NCBI RefSeq assembly: GCF_016653355.1
Contig: NZ_NHSK01000076.1
Location: forward strand, 1-64,000
Direction of reading: 5' to 3'
DNA from: Rhodoplanes elegans
Lineage (GTDB): Bacteria; Pseudomonadota; Alphaproteobacteria; Rhizobiales; Xanthobacteraceae
DNA length: 64,000 nt
The notes under the pieces are model-generated. The model was not told the DNA's origin, made no database searches, and saw nothing but the letters and a program-made list of their open reading frames with translations. This document shows, piece by piece, positions 29,308 to 40,112 of the stretch. Made by a program: the position numbers and the translations under genes. The stretch's first letter is position 1. Each line of letters starts with the position of its first letter.

Positions 29308-30978
29308 ATGCCGCTAAAATTGTCGTTGCCCACCAAGATCGCAGGGTTGGCCGCTCTCGGAATTGGTGTGGTCTCACTCGTAATTCTCGCAGTGGTCGTC
29401 AAAGAGGTGAAGAGCGAGATGCGCGCCCAAGCACAGGCCAAGCAAGAATTGAGCATGCGGGTCGGGTGGGAGCTTCTCCGCGCCATGGGAGAAGTGAAGC
29501 TGGTGGAGAATGCCCTTGTTGTGGGAACGAAACAGCTCGACGGCGACACCGAATTGGTCGACCGCCTGCAAAGGCTGGTCGGCGGGACGGCCACAATCTT
29601 CCGAAATGACACCCGTGTTTCAACCAACATTAAGACAGCACAGGGCAGTCGCGCCGTCGGCACCAAACTCGCCCAGGGGCCCGCGTACGATGCCGTGTTG
29701 AACCGTGGCGTATCGTACCGGGGCGAGGCCGATATCTTGGGAGAGTCTTACTTCACTGCCTATGATCCGATCAAAGATGCTTCCGGGGCGACCGTCGGCG
29801 CTCTCTACGTGGGATTGAAACAAAGCGAATTTCTCGCGATCATCGACGAGCTGGTGCTGAGCGTCGCCCTGCAGGCCCTGGTAGCGGCGGTTCTGGTCGG
29901 GCTTGCCCTGTACGGCATGCTCCGTTGGCAGACCCGCCCGCTGGTCGTCCTTTCACAAATCATGGGGCACCTCCAGACCGGCGACACCCGTATGGTGGTT
30001 CCGTCCGTCAACCGCGGTGACGAGGTGGGTGTCATGGCCCGTGCCGTCGAGGTGTTCAAGGAGAACGCCATCCACACCCGGCGGCTGGAAGCCGAGCAGA
30101 AGGCAGCCGAGATCCGCGCCGCCGCGCAACGCAAAGCCGAGTTGAATCAGCTCGCCGGAGACTTCGAGGCCGCTGTCGGTCATATCGTCGGGACTGTTTC
30201 GTCGGCTTCGACCGAGCTCGAAGCGTCGGCCCGGACACTGACTCGCACCGCAGAGACCACTCAAACTTTGTCTGCGACCGTTGCGGCAGCGTCTGAGCAA
30301 GCGTCGGCCAACGTGCAGAGCGTGGCACCTGCCACGCAGGAGATGACCTCCTCGGTCTCGGAAATCAGCCGTCAGATGCAGGAGTCCAATCGCATTGCCG
30401 CGGAGGCTGTCACCCAGGCGCGGAAGACCGACAGCCGCATCAACGACCTGTCCAATGCCGCGAGCCGCATCGGGGATGTTGTAAAGCTGATCACGGCGAT
30501 CGCGGAGCAGACCAACCTGCTGGCCCTCAATGCTACCATCGAGGCGGCCCGGGCTGGCGAAGCCGGGAAGGGTTTTGCGGTCGTCGCCCAGGAAGTGAAG
30601 GCCCTCGCGTCGCAGACGGCCAAGGCGACAGGAGAAATTGCAGCCCAAATATCCGGGATGCAGGCCGCCACACATGAGTCCGTCGTCGCCATCAAGGAGA
30701 TCGGTGGCACTATCGGCCGCATTTCCGAAATCTCCTCTTCGATCGCCGCCGCCATCGAAGAGCAGGGCGCAGCAACCTCCGAAATCGCCCGCAACGTTCA
30801 GCAAGCTTCGACGGGGACGAATCACGTCGCCTCCAACATCTCGCAAGTGAGCGTTGGTGCCGGAGAAACCGGGGCGGCATCCGCTCAGGTCCTGGCGTCG
30901 GCCCAGTCGCTCGCCAGCGAAAGCAACCGCCTGAAAATGGAGGTGGATCAGTTCGTGTCGCGCGTCCGCGCTGCTTGA
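29308..30978 (+). CDS. Methyl-accepting chemotaxis protein with Cache_3-type sensor
   Basis: 556 residues. The N-terminal helix (residues 11-30) is followed by a periplasmic Cache_3/Cache_2-like domain ([59 protein letters not shown]) and a second helix (about 185-205). HAMP ([20 protein letters not shown]) and the MA domain ([40 protein letters not shown]) complete it. The signalling half is strikingly similar to that of the receptor at 17951, while the sensor is unrelated, which suggests domain exchange after duplication. Start ATG 29308. Confidence 0.93.
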   Translation: MPLKLSLPTKIAGLAALGIGVVSLVILAVVVKEVKSEMRAQAQAKQELSMRVGWELLRAMGEVKLVENALVVGTKQLDGDTELVDRLQRLVGGTATIFRNDTRVSTNIKTAQGSRAVGTKLAQGPAYDAVLNRGVSYRGEADILGESYFTAYDPIKDASGATVGALYVGLKQSEFLAIIDELVLSVALQALVAAVLVGLALYGMLRWQTRPLVVLSQIMGHLQTGDTRMVVPSVNRGDEVGVMARAVEVFKENAIHTRRLEAEQKAAEIRAAAQRKAELNQLAGDFEAAVGHIVGTVSSASTELEASARTLTRTAETTQTLSATVAAASEQASANVQSVAPATQEMTSSVSEISRQMQESNRIAAEAVTQARKTDSRINDLSNAASRIGDVVKLITAIAEQTNLLALNATIEAARAGEAGKGFAVVAQEVKALASQTAKATGEIAAQISGMQAATHESVVAIKEIGGTIGRISEISSSIAAAIEEQGAATSEIARNVQQASTGTNHVASNISQVSVGAGETGAASAQVLASAQSLASESNRLKMEVDQFVSRVRAA

Positions 30979-31065
30979 TGATATCGATGACGCTCGATCC
31001 TGCGGCCGACGCTAAGGAACGCGGGCAAGGGTGTCGCTCCGCTACATTCGCTTAGGATTCGAACG

Positions 31066-31371
31066 GTGTCGAACGTAATACCTCTTGCGCTTGCCTGCTC
31101 TCGCTTCTCCGGAGAACGTCCACGTCGGCCGGTTGAGAAATATATTTCGGTAAATCAAGTAGCCGAGCTTCTGCTCGGCATCACGGATCACCTCGGTCTT
31201 CTTCTCGAGTTGTTCGGCCAAATGGAATACAACAAGGAACCTTCTCTCGTGAGCTGCCAGTTGAGTCAGGTACGTACGCAGATCGACGAGACGAAACAGC
31301 TCTTGTCGCAGCTTTGCGCAACCCGCAATGCGGTGCCTGGAAGTCCCAAACCCGCCCCTGATCAGGAATGA
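31066..31371 (+). CDS. Hypothetical 101-residue protein coupled to a receiver-domain gene
   Basis: Starts at GTG 31066 (MSNVIPLALACSRFSGERPR). No recognised domain. The middle (ISVNQVAELLLGITDHLGLL) and the part ahead of RTQIDETKQLLSQL are predicted helical and could form a small helical bundle. The stop overlaps the next start as ATGA (31368-31371), so the two genes are probably co-translated and functionally linked, perhaps as partner of the receiver protein. Function cannot be assigned. Confidence 0.6.
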   Translation: MSNVIPLALACSRFSGERPRRPVEKYISVNQVAELLLGITDHLGLLLELFGQMEYNKEPSLVSCQLSQVRTQIDETKQLLSQLCATRNAVPGSPKPAPDQE

Positions 31372-31868
31372 AATCTTCGATGGAACCGTCAGGCGCTTTA
31401 AACTTGCTGGTTATTGATCGCGACACGCTGGAACGCGGGATTGTCGCAAGGCTCGGCGTTCGGTCCGGCTTCACTGCGACGAGGGCATCCTGCGAAGAAG
31501 CAATTATGGCCGTCTCCGGTCACGCGTATGCCGTCATTGTCATTGATCTTGCACCGGAGGGATTCTCCTGCCCCAACTTCGGGCCTATCGCGGTCGAAAT
31601 TGGTCCTGATATTCCCGTGGTGGTATTGTCGCATTCCTCCGAAATGGTCCTCGCTGGCACGCAGGAGAGTTCTCGGATCACAGGTCTGAACGTAGTCTCT
31701 GTCCTGTCGAAACCTATCAGCTTGCCCGACCTCGAGCAGACCTTGACTGAGATTCGTTTGAGGCTCGGGGTGGGCCTGCCGGTCAGGTCGGTGTCCGCTC
31801 TCATTCGTAGCTTTTCGGTAGAAGGTCGCGCAGTCAGAAAAGAAGCGTCCTGCCCTGACTTCCGATGA
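31368..31868 (+). CDS. Single-domain response regulator receiver protein
   Basis: 166 residues. The fold of a CheY-like receiver is visible: acidic pair LLVIDRDTLE near residue 17, phosphoacceptor Asp in YAVIVIDLAPEGF near residue 62, and conserved Lys in VLSKPISLPDLEQTLTEI. There is no output domain, only a 30-residue basic tail. It may act as a phosphate sink or a protein-interaction regulator for the nearby hybrid kinase (32488) or for the chemoreceptors. It is coupled to the 101-residue gene upstream. Overall divergence from standard receivers is high. Confidence 0.72.
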   Translation: MKSSMEPSGALNLLVIDRDTLERGIVARLGVRSGFTATRASCEEAIMAVSGHAYAVIVIDLAPEGFSCPNFGPIAVEIGPDIPVVVLSHSSEMVLAGTQESSRITGLNVVSVLSKPISLPDLEQTLTEIRLRLGVGLPVRSVSALIRSFSVEGRAVRKEASCPDFR

Positions 31869-31914
31869 ATCTCGTGTCTGCTGATCCATACCGAGAATCA
31901 CCGGTGTGATTTCG

Positions 31915-32290
31915 GGAACGGGCTGGCTGCGGCGGCTTCTCGGCCGACGACAAGGCGGGGATCGAGGAGACACTTGCTTTGAGTGCCGCCGTGTCGCAGG
32001 TCGGCCCGGCATCGGCACCGGCTGACCCCCACCAGGTGTTTACGTGGCGGCGGCAAACTTGAGGGCCGGAGGCGAGTGCGCGAGGGGCGAGAATCCGCAG
32101 ATTGTGCGGCGATCGTCAGACCTCCTCGCCTCCGCCGGAGCGTGTGTGTCGGTCTCAAAAGCCTCGGCGAAACTGCAAAGCCGCGGAAGTCACCGGCACA
32201 ACCGCGCCGGAGATCGACGGGGTGAGCGTGCGGATCGGCGCCGCCGTGGATGCCGGGACGATGGCGGCGGTGAGCCACAAACACCCGACA
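31915..32290 (+). pseudogene. IS66-type TnpA (orf1) remnant
   Basis: Scattered across frames are pieces matching the small IS66 accessory protein: FSADDKAGIEETLALSAAVS, then a segment with HQVFTWRRQ (about 32030), and near the end APEIDGVSVRIGAAVDAGT. This is the order found in TnpA (SADDKARIVEETL, HQLFTWRR, VRIGRGAD). Many frame changes show it is long dead. No TnpB or TnpC follows. Confidence 0.5.
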
Positions 32291-32487
32291 CGGACATGTG
32301 ACCTTACGGACCACCTCGCACACGCGTCAGCGTACCACACGCCGGTGAGCCGTTCTAGACTGGCGATCGGGGATCCCAAGGCGTGACCGTCGAATGGGTG
32401 CCGTGAAGCGCCTTCGGAGTTCAGCACGACGTCGCCACCGAATCATGGGCGAACATCGCGGTCCGCTCGAAGATCTGCTTATGCCTT

Positions 32488-35073
32488 CTACACACTCCGT
32501 ATGCGGTTCGTCGTCTCGGTGTTTGCTTGTATCGATTCGGCGAAGGCTACATCGAGAGCAGCAAGGTGACTCTGCAGCGCCTCGTCCGTGAGCGGCTGGC
32601 GTGCGGCGGATTCGAGTGCTTGCGCGAGCGCGGAAAGTTTGCGAAAGCCGAGTGTTCCGGCGGCTCCCTTGAGAGTGTGAGCTTCTATTTCGATCGAATC
32701 TCCAGTAGGGGACGAAAGACAGCGCATTCGCGCGAGTCTCGATTCCGTTTCCTGGAAAAACATTCCCAGTGCTTCGTCGGCTCCGTCGCCGCCAATTTCC
32801 TCACAAAGATTGGCGAACGCCGAACTATCCCAGACGGGTTCTGCGTGGAGCTTCCCAGGCGATTGCAACGTCTGACCGCAGGCCGACTTCATGTTCTTTC
32901 CGGCGACCGCCCTCAGGAGCGCCTCGACCAACGCACGCTTTCGGAGCGGTTTCGCTACGAAGTCTGTCATTCCGGCCGCGCGGCATGCCGCCATGTCGTC
33001 AGCGAAGGCGTTTGCGGTCAACGCGATAATAGGAAGCTCTGCAAACCTTCCGCCTCGCTCTCGAATGATCCGAGTCGCCTGCAGCCCATCCATCTCCGGC
33101 ATGCACACGTCCATCAAAACTACATCGTACGCCGATTGAGAGACTAAACGCACTGCCTCGCACCCGTCCGCTGCCATATCGACTTGAAGATCAAACTCCC
33201 CTAACATCTTTACCACCACCATTTGGTTTATGGTGTTGTCTTCGGCGAGGAGTACAGCCCAACGTCGACCGTGGCGAGCCAGAGCCTGATGTAAATTGGC
33301 AATGATGGCCGGGCTCGTATTTTGCTCGATCGGAACATCGTCGGCCAGCGGCAGGTCTAGCGTGAACCGAAATGTAGTTCCGCGTCCAAGTTCGGAGGCA
33401 ACCGCGATCTTGCCTGCCATTTGTTCGACAATGCGCTTGCATATGGCGAGGCCGAGGCCCGTGCCACCGAAGCGACGGCTGATCGTATTGTCAGCCTGCG
33501 CAAAATCATCGAACAGCTTCGGTAGGCGATCGCGATCTATTCCTGTACCCGTATCTGTGACCGCCCATTCGACTGTCGCAATTTTTTCGCATCGTGCAAC
33601 CAGGCGAACCGAGACGCCAATCGAACCGCGGCGCGTGAATTTGATGGCATTGGATAATAGGTTGAGAAGGACCTGCCGGATTCGACCGGCATCTCCAAGA
33701 AGGGCCGCAGGGACGTCCGTGAAGATCTCGAACTCGATGTCGAGACCTTTCGCCGCGGCGCTAGATGCGATGACGCTTCGCACATGGTCGGCGAGGATAT
33801 GGGGAGAGAAAGGCAGGCTTTCAAAGGTAAACTTGCCAGCTTCGAGCTTCGAGAAGTCGAGAATGTCGTTCAAGATTCTCAGGAGATTGTCGCCGGCATC
33901 CTGCATTGCGACCACCGCGGCACGTTGGTCGGGATCGAGTTTGCTGTCCAGCAACGTGCTGGAAAGCCCGACGAGCGCGTTCATCGGGGTCCTGATCTCA
34001 TGACTCATCGTTGCGAGGAATGCCGACTTGGCGTGGTTGGCCTCCGCGGCCGCTTTCTCCTTTTGGCGCAGCAGCTCGGCCTCGGCAGCCGCCTGGGCAT
34101 GTCCAGCTTCCAAGGCGCGTTCTTTCGCTAGATACCAGAACGCGATCGCAGCCGCAGTGATGAGCACCAACGTTCCACAAACAAGTATAGAGACGAAGAG
34201 CAAGTTGGTTATCCCTTGCCAACTTGCAACGGCACTATCCTCTGTCTGAGTGACCATGATCGCCAAAGGAAAGTTTCGGAGTTCCCGGGTAATTTTGGCG
34301 CGCAACACACCATCATTGCCGAACTCCCGGGTAACCGTGTTCAGTCGAGTTCCTGAGAGCTCAAAAGGAAGGGTGGTTTCGGAACCGTCTTTCCTGGGCA
34401 ACCGGACGAGCGGAGTACCATCCAGACGGAAGAGCCCTATGCCTGCGCCTTTGCCGGTCAATACGGACGCGTAAACCTCGTCGAAGTACGATACCGCCAT
34501 GGCCCCGAGGACAAGACCGATAAACTGTCCTTGCGGCCCGTTGACCCGACGGACAACATAAATATTCCAAGTCCCGTCGCCGCGGTTCTGCACAGGCTTG
34601 CTGACGAACGGCTGTCCGGATCGATCTTCTTTAAGCGCTTTGAAGTAATCGCGATCGGAAACGTCGACGTCCGGGATTGGCCAGTAACGTGAGAAATTTA
34701 TCAATCGGCCTTCGGCATTCACCATCGTGAGAGCGTCGACCTGGGGCATATGCCGCGATTTTTCCTGAAGGAGAAGATGGACATCTCGATTGCCCATTCG
34801 TCCTGCATAGGACGCTGCGTCGGCAACCCCCACCCGGGCGATCTGCTCGATCAGGCTGAGGAGGACGAAATCAACGGCTTGAATGGCGCGGTCGGCTTGC
34901 TCGGCCAGCAGGATGCTACGTCTCACCCCCGAACTTTCGGCAGATCTCAGGGCGCTTTCTCGGAGACTCGCGACGACGACCCAGTTTACTGCGGCGAAAA
35001 AAGCGACGATCACCATCGCGAAGGCCACAATCAGTAGAATGGGCTTTGGGTGACGGCGTGCGGTGGCGAGCAA
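32488..35073 (-). CDS. Hybrid sensor histidine kinase with receiver and Hpt domains
   Basis: 861 residues. It has an N-terminal membrane helix (12-34), a periplasmic double-Cache region ([40 protein letters not shown]) and a second helix (about 280-303). HisKA follows with the phosphohistidine in [20 protein letters not shown], then HATPase_c ([32 protein letters not shown]), a receiver domain with Asp in [13 protein letters not shown] and Lys in FVAKPLRKR, and a C-terminal Hpt domain with the transfer histidine in [13 protein letters not shown]. All phosphorelay residues are present. No DNA-binding regulator is adjacent. The receiver at 31368 and the chemoreceptors are possible partners. Confidence 0.94.
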   Translation of the reverse strand: MLATARRHPKPILLIVAFAMVIVAFFAAVNWVVVASLRESALRSAESSGVRRSILLAEQADRAIQAVDFVLLSLIEQIARVGVADAASYAGRMGNRDVHLLLQEKSRHMPQVDALTMVNAEGRLINFSRYWPIPDVDVSDRDYFKALKEDRSGQPFVSKPVQNRGDGTWNIYVVRRVNGPQGQFIGLVLGAMAVSYFDEVYASVLTGKGAGIGLFRLDGTPLVRLPRKDGSETTLPFELSGTRLNTVTREFGNDGVLRAKITRELRNFPLAIMVTQTEDSAVASWQGITNLLFVSILVCGTLVLITAAAIAFWYLAKERALEAGHAQAAAEAELLRQKEKAAAEANHAKSAFLATMSHEIRTPMNALVGLSSTLLDSKLDPDQRAAVVAMQDAGDNLLRILNDILDFSKLEAGKFTFESLPFSPHILADHVRSVIASSAAAKGLDIEFEIFTDVPAALLGDAGRIRQVLLNLLSNAIKFTRRGSIGVSVRLVARCEKIATVEWAVTDTGTGIDRDRLPKLFDDFAQADNTISRRFGGTGLGLAICKRIVEQMAGKIAVASELGRGTTFRFTLDLPLADDVPIEQNTSPAIIANLHQALARHGRRWAVLLAEDNTINQMVVVKMLGEFDLQVDMAADGCEAVRLVSQSAYDVVLMDVCMPEMDGLQATRIIRERGGRFAELPIIALTANAFADDMAACRAAGMTDFVAKPLRKRALVEALLRAVAGKNMKSACGQTLQSPGKLHAEPVWDSSAFANLCEEIGGDGADEALGMFFQETESRLARMRCLSSPTGDSIEIEAHTLKGAAGTLGFRKLSALAQALESAARQPLTDEALQSHLAALDVAFAESIQANTETTNRIRSV

Positions 35074-35405
35074 TGTATTCGTCCGTGATCGGGCAGATTG
35101 GCGGCTTGCAGGCGGCTAGTCACGCGTCATCAGCGAATGCAACAATGGGCCGGGAAGGTAAAAATTACGTTCCCATTGACTACCGCGCTCACGTACAAAT
35201 GGCCACATCGAATTGGTTCGCGGAATCGGATACTGCGGCGCGCTTATGTAACCCGCACGATTTGGACGACGCAGCTCACCTACTCATCACATCCGGAGTT
35301 TTCAATTTTTCTGGGAACCAACGTGGGGCAAGGGCCGTTTTGCTGTCTATCAACCACTTGGCGGCGGGTGTTATGCGAGGAAACGTGGACTTGGCCGCAT
35401 TGCGG
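35074..35405. other. Intergenic region between kinase and ISAs1 transposase
   Basis: 330 bp of lower-GC DNA between the start of the hybrid kinase and the end of the ISAs1 transposase. A frame covers it on the plus strand, but its product has no recognisable domain and runs into the transposase antisense. It probably contains the kinase promoter. Confidence 0.45.
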
Positions 35406-36557
35406 CAGGGCTATCGCGTTTGGGCGAGGAGCTTGAAGAGGAAGTCGTCGTTCCATCCGGCCTGCCTGAGCTTTCCGGCGAGTGAGCCCTTGGTCTGATC
35501 GGCGCGTGCGACGTTGAGGGCGAGACGTCGGAGCACGGCGAGGTTTTGCGGACCGTGGTCGCGACGGTTTCGCGCGGCGTCCTCGGCGACGACCACGTCG
35601 AGCTCCCAATGAAGCGCGTTCTCGATCGCCCAGTGCGCGCGCACGACGCGCAGCAGCTCCGCGGGTGAGACGGCACGGGACAATGCGAAAAGGCGGACCT
35701 CGCGCGCGGTCTTGCCGGCGAGGCGGCGGATGCGCTCGATGCGGCCGAAGGCCTTCAGCCCCGGAAACTGGTGGTAGTCGCCGAGATCGCCGGCGCCGAC
35801 GACGGCGGCGCGCCGGATCTCGGTGCGGCCGTGGCCGCGCTCGGTGGTCTCGGCCGTGGGATGGGTCTTCTTCATCGTCAGAAAGCAGGCGTCGGCATCA
35901 CTGCGCAGCGACTCCTGGTTCCCCTTCAGGGCGAGACAGTAATCGCCGCCGCGGGCGACGACGCCGTCCGCCATGCCACGATGGCAGTGCAGTGCATCGG
36001 CCGTGACGATCTTGCCGGCGAGGTCCACCAGCCCGAGCAGCTCGAGGGCGGCGGCGACCTCGTCGCCGTCCTTCGCGGCCAGGCACGACAGCGTCATGCG
36101 CATCTCGGCCGCGAACGCGGACACCATCAACTTGGGAGCATGCGCCTTGCCGGCCTCGTAGGCGCGTCGCAGCGCCTTGCCGTCGATCGCGACGACCTCA
36201 CATCCATCCGAACGCTTCGCCAGTGAGGCCCCGAACGCCGCCATGAAGGCGCGGAACGCCGCCTCGAACGCCTTCGGGTCCAGCATGCGGAACACGGTCG
36301 AGAACGTGTCGTGCGACGGGATGCCGTGGGCGAGGCCGAGCACCTTCTCGAAGAAGGTCGCCTTCGCCCGACCGAAGTCGGCCATCTCCACGCAGCTCTT
36401 CGCGCCGCACAGCACGGCCACGAAGTCGATGAAGAGGATCTCGACGGGGGTCGTGCCGCGCGTTGCTGGCGCGCGGGTCCGGAACTTGCGCGAACGACGT
36501 GATGAACAGCTCCACGGCGACCTCCCTGACCGTTCGGGAGATCCTCCAAGAATCCAT
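35406..36557 (-). mobile_element. ISAs1-family transposase, one-base frameshift near its N-terminus
   Basis: The DDE transposase of the ISAs1 (H-repeat) group reads from ATG 36557 (MDSWRISRTVREVAVELFIT, then SFAQVPDPRASNARHDP) into the other frame at VEILFIDFVAVLCGAKSC. It then continues intact to the stop at 35411, with catalytic segments EVVAIDGKALRR, VTADALHCHRG, YCLALKGNQ and HWAIENALHWELDVV. A run of five G at 36446-36450 holds one extra base, and removing it gives a full product of about 380 residues. CAGGGCTATCGCG at 35406 resembles an ISAs1 end. The opposite end, expected near 36580-36600, was not identified. It separates napE from its own upstream region. Confidence 0.82.
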
Positions 36558-36639
36558 AACTCGCTGAATCGCAACTCAAATCCCGCGCTACTTCAAGCGA
36601 TTCCCCTGCGCATTGCGGCGGAGCGAACGAATTCTGTTC

Positions 36640-36750
36640 ATGGTACTCGCCGTGTTCATCTGGCCGTTCATCGCGGTCGGCGTCGTGGCCGGCTGGGGCT
36701 TTCTGGTCTGGATGTACTACGCGTTCACCGGGCGGCCCGGGCCCGTGTGA
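36640..36750 (+). CDS. napE: NapE-like membrane protein, N-terminally shortened
   Basis: Small single-helix inner-membrane protein of the NapE family: MVLAVFIWPFIAVGVVAGWG, then FLVWMYYAFTGRPGP, the family's conserved hydrophobic core and Pro-Gly end. From ATG 36640 it has 36 residues. In-frame family-like residues (LRRSERILF) extend back to a TTG at 36613, but typical NapE is about 60 residues, so the start was probably removed when ISAs1 inserted upstream. Its stop overlaps the napD start (TGATG). Function in nitrate reduction is not established. Confidence 0.75.
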   Translation: MVLAVFIWPFIAVGVVAGWGFLVWMYYAFTGRPGPV

Positions 36751-37073
36751 TGAGCGGCGTCTCGCGTCGCGACCTCGTCACCGGCGCTGTCCTGAAGCCG
36801 GCGGCCGAGGAGCACATCTCCAGCCTCGTCGTCCATGTGCGGCCCGAGCAGCTGAGCGGCTTCCGCACGTCCCTCGCCGCCATGCCCGGCTTCGACATCC
36901 ATGCCGAGGCCGGCGGCAAGGTCGTTCTCACCCTGGAAACCCGATCCGAGTCCGGCATCGTCGAGGGGCTCGCCGCGCTCTCCGCCCTGCCGGGGGTCCT
37001 CTCGGCCTCCCTCGTCTTTCATCACGTCGAGACAGACGACACCCGCCAGCTCACCGCCAGCCAGAAGGATTGA
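36750..37073 (+). CDS. napD: Periplasmic nitrate reductase assembly chaperone NapD
   Basis: 107-residue cytoplasmic protein of the NapD family. It binds the Tat signal of NapA and holds export until the molybdenum cofactor and the iron-sulfur cluster are inserted. Visible features are [20 protein letters not shown], with the His-Ile-Ser-Ser start typical of Nap[20 protein letters not shown], and an ending with [15 protein letters not shown], which together give the ferredoxin-like fold. The start overlaps the napE stop and napA follows after five bases, so they form one operon. Confidence 0.93.
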   Translation: MSGVSRRDLVTGAVLKPAAEEHISSLVVHVRPEQLSGFRTSLAAMPGFDIHAEAGGKVVLTLETRSESGIVEGLAALSALPGVLSASLVFHHVETDDTRQLTASQKD

Positions 37074-37077
37074 CCGG

Positions 37078-39624
37078 ATGGACGTCTCCCGTCGCGCCTT
37101 CCTGAAGCAGCAGGCCGCCGGGGCGGCGCTCGCCGCCGCCGGGATTCCGGCCGGGGCCGCGGCCCAGAACCTGCCGGCCGGCGAGGCGATCCGCATCAAG
37201 TGGTCGAAGGCGCCGTGCCGGTTCTGCGGCACCGGCTGCGGCGTGATGGTCGGCGTCAAGGACGGCAAGGTGGTCGCCACCCACGGCGACATGCAGGCCG
37301 AGGTGAACCGCGGCCTCAACTGCGTGAAGGGCTACTTCCTCTCGAAGATCATGTACGGCGCCGACCGGCTGACGACGCCGCTGCTGCGGATGCGCGACGG
37401 CCGCTTCGCCAAGGACGGCGATTTCCAGCCGGTCTCCTGGGACCGCGCCTTCGACGAGATGGCGGCGCAGTGGAAGCGCGTCCTCAAGGAGAAGGGGCCG
37501 ACCGCGATCGGCATGTTCGGCTCCGGCCAGTGGACCATGTGGGAGGGCTACGCGGCGACCAAGCTGATGCGGGCCGGCTTCCGCTCCAACAATCTCGATC
37601 CCAATGCCCGCCACTGCATGGCGTCCGCCGCCGTCGCCTTCGTGCGCACCTTCGGGGCGGACGAGCCGATGGGCTGCTACGACGACATCGAGCTCGCCGA
37701 CGCCTTCGTGCTGTGGGGCTCCAACATGGCCGAGATGCACCCGATCCTCTGGACCAGGGTGACCGATCGGCGGCTGTCGGCGCCGCATGTGCGCATCCAC
37801 ACGCTCTCGACCTACGAGCACCGCACGACCGACCTGTCCGACAGCGCGATCGTGTTCAAGCCGGGAACCGATCTGGCGGTCCTCAACTACATCGCCAACC
37901 ACCTGATCACGACCGGCGCCGTGAATCGCGACTTCGTCGACCGGCACGTCAACTTCCGCCTCGCCAACACCGACATCGGCTACGGGCTGCGGCCCGACCA
38001 CGTCCTGGAGCAGCGCGCCCAGCACGCCAACGACGCCCAGGTGTCGAACCCGTCGACCTTCGAGGCCTACGCCCGCCAGGTCTCCGAGTACACGGCCGAG
38101 AAGGTGTCCGGCATGACCGGCGTTCCGGTCGAGAAGCTCGCGGAGCTGGCGCGGCTCTACGCCGACCCGAAGATCAAGCTGGTGTCGTTCTGGACAATGG
38201 GGTTCAACCAGCACGTCCGCGGCGTCTGGTGCAATCACCTGGTCACCAACCTGCACCTGCTGACCGGCAAGATCTCGGAGCCGGGCTCGGGGCCGTTCTC
38301 GCTGACCGGCCAGCCGTCCGCCTGCGGCACGGCCCGCGAGGTCGGCACCTTCGCCCACCGCCTGCCCGCCGACATGCAGGTCACCAATCCGGAGCACCGC
38401 AAGGTCGCCGAGCGGATCTGGACGCTGCCGGAAGGCACGATCCCCGACAAGCCCGGATACCACGCGGTCCTGCAGGACCGCATGCTGCGCGACGGCAAGC
38501 TCAACGCCTACTGGATCCAGGTCAACAACAACCTGCAGACGGCGCCCAACACCAACAACGAGACGTTTCCGGGCTATCGCAATCCGGAGAACTTCGTCGT
38601 CGTCTCCGACGCCTATCCGACCGTCACGGCGCTCGCCGCCGACCTGATCCTGCCGGCCGCCATGTGGGTCGAGAAGGAGGGGGCCTACGGCAACGCCGAG
38701 CGCCGCAACCACTTCTGGCACCAGCTCGTCGACGCGCCCGGCGAGGCGCGCTCCGACCTGTGGCAGATGATGGAGTTCTCCAAGCGGTTCACCACCGACG
38801 AGGTGTGGCCGGAGGAGCTGCTCGCCAAGGCCCCCGAGATGCGCGGCCGGAGCCTGTTCGACGTCCTCTACCGCAACGGCCGGGTCGATCGCTTCCCGGT
38901 GTCGGACATCGAGGCCGGCTTTCGCAATCACGAGAGCGAGGCGTTCGGCTTCTACGTGCAGAAGGGCATGTGGGAGGAGCTCGCCGAGTTCGGCCGCGGG
39001 CACGGCCACGACTACGCGCCGTTCGACACCTATCACAAGGTGCGCGGCCTGCGCTGGCCCGTGGTCGACGGCCGCGAGACCCGCTGGCGCTACCGCGAGG
39101 GCCACGACCCCTATGTGGAGAAGGGCAGCGGCTGGCAGTTCTACGGCAACCCCGACAAGCGGGCCAACATCATCGGCGCGCCCTACGAGCCGCCCGCCGA
39201 GGCGCCGGACCAGGACTACGACCTGTGGCTCGTCACCGGTCGCGTGCTGGAGCACTGGCATTCCGGCTCGATGACGCTGCGCGTGCCCGAGCTCTACCGG
39301 GCGTTCCCGGGCGCGGTGCTGTTCATGCATCCCGACGACGCCGCCAGGCGCAACCTGCGGCGCGGCCAGGAGGTGCGGGTGGTGTCGCGGCGCGGCGAGG
39401 TGCGCACGAGGGTCGAGACGCACGGGCGCAACCGCATGCCGGTCGGCGTCGTGTTCGTGCCGTTCTTCGACGCCAGCCAGCTGATCAACAAGGTGACGCT
39501 CGACGCCACCGATCCGATCTCCAAGCAGACCGACTTCAAGAAGTGCGCCGTCAAGGTGGTGGCCGCGGCGGTCGCCGGGATCGGGCCGGGCGACGGTGCC
39601 GGCCAGTGGGGGATCGTGCGATGA
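37078..39624 (+). CDS. napA: Periplasmic nitrate reductase catalytic subunit NapA
   Basis: 848-residue molybdoenzyme that reduces nitrate to nitrite in the periplasm. The Tat signal SRRAFLKQQ is at residues 4-12. A [4Fe-4S] cluster is coordinated by Cys 47, 50, 54 and 82 ([20 protein letters not shown]), and Cys 180 in [10 protein letters not shown] is the Mo ligand. The molybdopterin-binding parts ([33 protein letters not shown]) and the C-terminal domain are complete. ATG 37078 follows GAAGGATTGACCGG. napB overlaps its stop (ATGA). Confidence 0.97.
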   Translation: MDVSRRAFLKQQAAGAALAAAGIPAGAAAQNLPAGEAIRIKWSKAPCRFCGTGCGVMVGVKDGKVVATHGDMQAEVNRGLNCVKGYFLSKIMYGADRLTTPLLRMRDGRFAKDGDFQPVSWDRAFDEMAAQWKRVLKEKGPTAIGMFGSGQWTMWEGYAATKLMRAGFRSNNLDPNARHCMASAAVAFVRTFGADEPMGCYDDIELADAFVLWGSNMAEMHPILWTRVTDRRLSAPHVRIHTLSTYEHRTTDLSDSAIVFKPGTDLAVLNYIANHLITTGAVNRDFVDRHVNFRLANTDIGYGLRPDHVLEQRAQHANDAQVSNPSTFEAYARQVSEYTAEKVSGMTGVPVEKLAELARLYADPKIKLVSFWTMGFNQHVRGVWCNHLVTNLHLLTGKISEPGSGPFSLTGQPSACGTAREVGTFAHRLPADMQVTNPEHRKVAERIWTLPEGTIPDKPGYHAVLQDRMLRDGKLNAYWIQVNNNLQTAPNTNNETFPGYRNPENFVVVSDAYPTVTALAADLILPAAMWVEKEGAYGNAERRNHFWHQLVDAPGEARSDLWQMMEFSKRFTTDEVWPEELLAKAPEMRGRSLFDVLYRNGRVDRFPVSDIEAGFRNHESEAFGFYVQKGMWEELAEFGRGHGHDYAPFDTYHKVRGLRWPVVDGRETRWRYREGHDPYVEKGSGWQFYGNPDKRANIIGAPYEPPAEAPDQDYDLWLVTGRVLEHWHSGSMTLRVPELYRAFPGAVLFMHPDDAARRNLRRGQEVRVVSRRGEVRTRVETHGRNRMPVGVVFVPFFDASQLINKVTLDATDPISKQTDFKKCAVKVVAAAVAGIGPGDGAGQWGIVR

Positions 39625-40112
39625 GGCGCGCACTCCTCCTCGCCGTCGCCGCCGGCTTCGGGCTCGCCTTCACGGGCAGCCTGCTGGCCCAGCAGCAGGC
39701 CCAGATCGGCGGGCCCGGGCGCGACGCCCCGCGCCTGCGCGGGCCGGAGCCGTTCACCCGCGAGACGCCGGCCCCGCCGATGCAGCGCGCCGTCACGGAC
39801 GACGTGCGCCGGCGTCGCAACTATCCGGACCAGCCGCCCCTGATCCCGCACGCCATCGAGGGTTACGCGCTCGACCTGAACGCCAACAAGTGCCTGTCCT
39901 GCCACTCGCGAAAGTTCACCGAGCAGAGCCAGGCTCCGATGGTGAGCGTGACGCACTATCAGGACCGCGACGGCAACTTCCTCGGCGGCATCGCGCCGCG
40001 ACGCTACGCCTGCCTCGGCTGCCACGTGCCGCAGACCACGGCGCAGCCGCTGGTCGAGAACCGCTTCACCGATCTCGACGATCTCGCCGAACCCGAGCGG
40101 CGGAGCCGCTGA
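39621..40112 (+). CDS. napB: Periplasmic nitrate reductase diheme cytochrome c subunit NapB
   Basis: 163 residues. A Sec signal peptide ([20 protein letters not shown], then LLAQ) is followed by two haem-binding sites, CLSCH and CLGCH, with the NapB-specific stretches [20 protein letters not shown] and [17 protein letters not shown]. It passes electrons from NapC to NapA in the periplasm. It overlaps napA by four bases, and its stop overlaps the napC start (TGATG). Confidence 0.95.
   Translation: MRRALLLAVAAGFGLAFTGSLLAQQQAQIGGPGRDAPRLRGPEPFTRETPAPPMQRAVTDDVRRRRNYPDQPPLIPHAIEGYALDLNANKCLSCHSRKFTEQSQAPMVSVTHYQDRDGNFLGGIAPRRYACLGCHVPQTTAQPLVENRFTDLDDLAEPERRSR

Noticed and set aside
35046-35498. 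Plus-strand frame of 150 codons between kinase and ISAs1
   Set aside because: No domain. Its 3' third is antisense to the ISAs1 transposase and its 5' end is antisense to the kinase start.
37051-39633. 860-codon minus-strand frame opposite napA
   Set aside because: NapA on the plus strand has all cofactor ligands. The opposite frame has no domain and Val/Ala/Arg-rich shadow composition.
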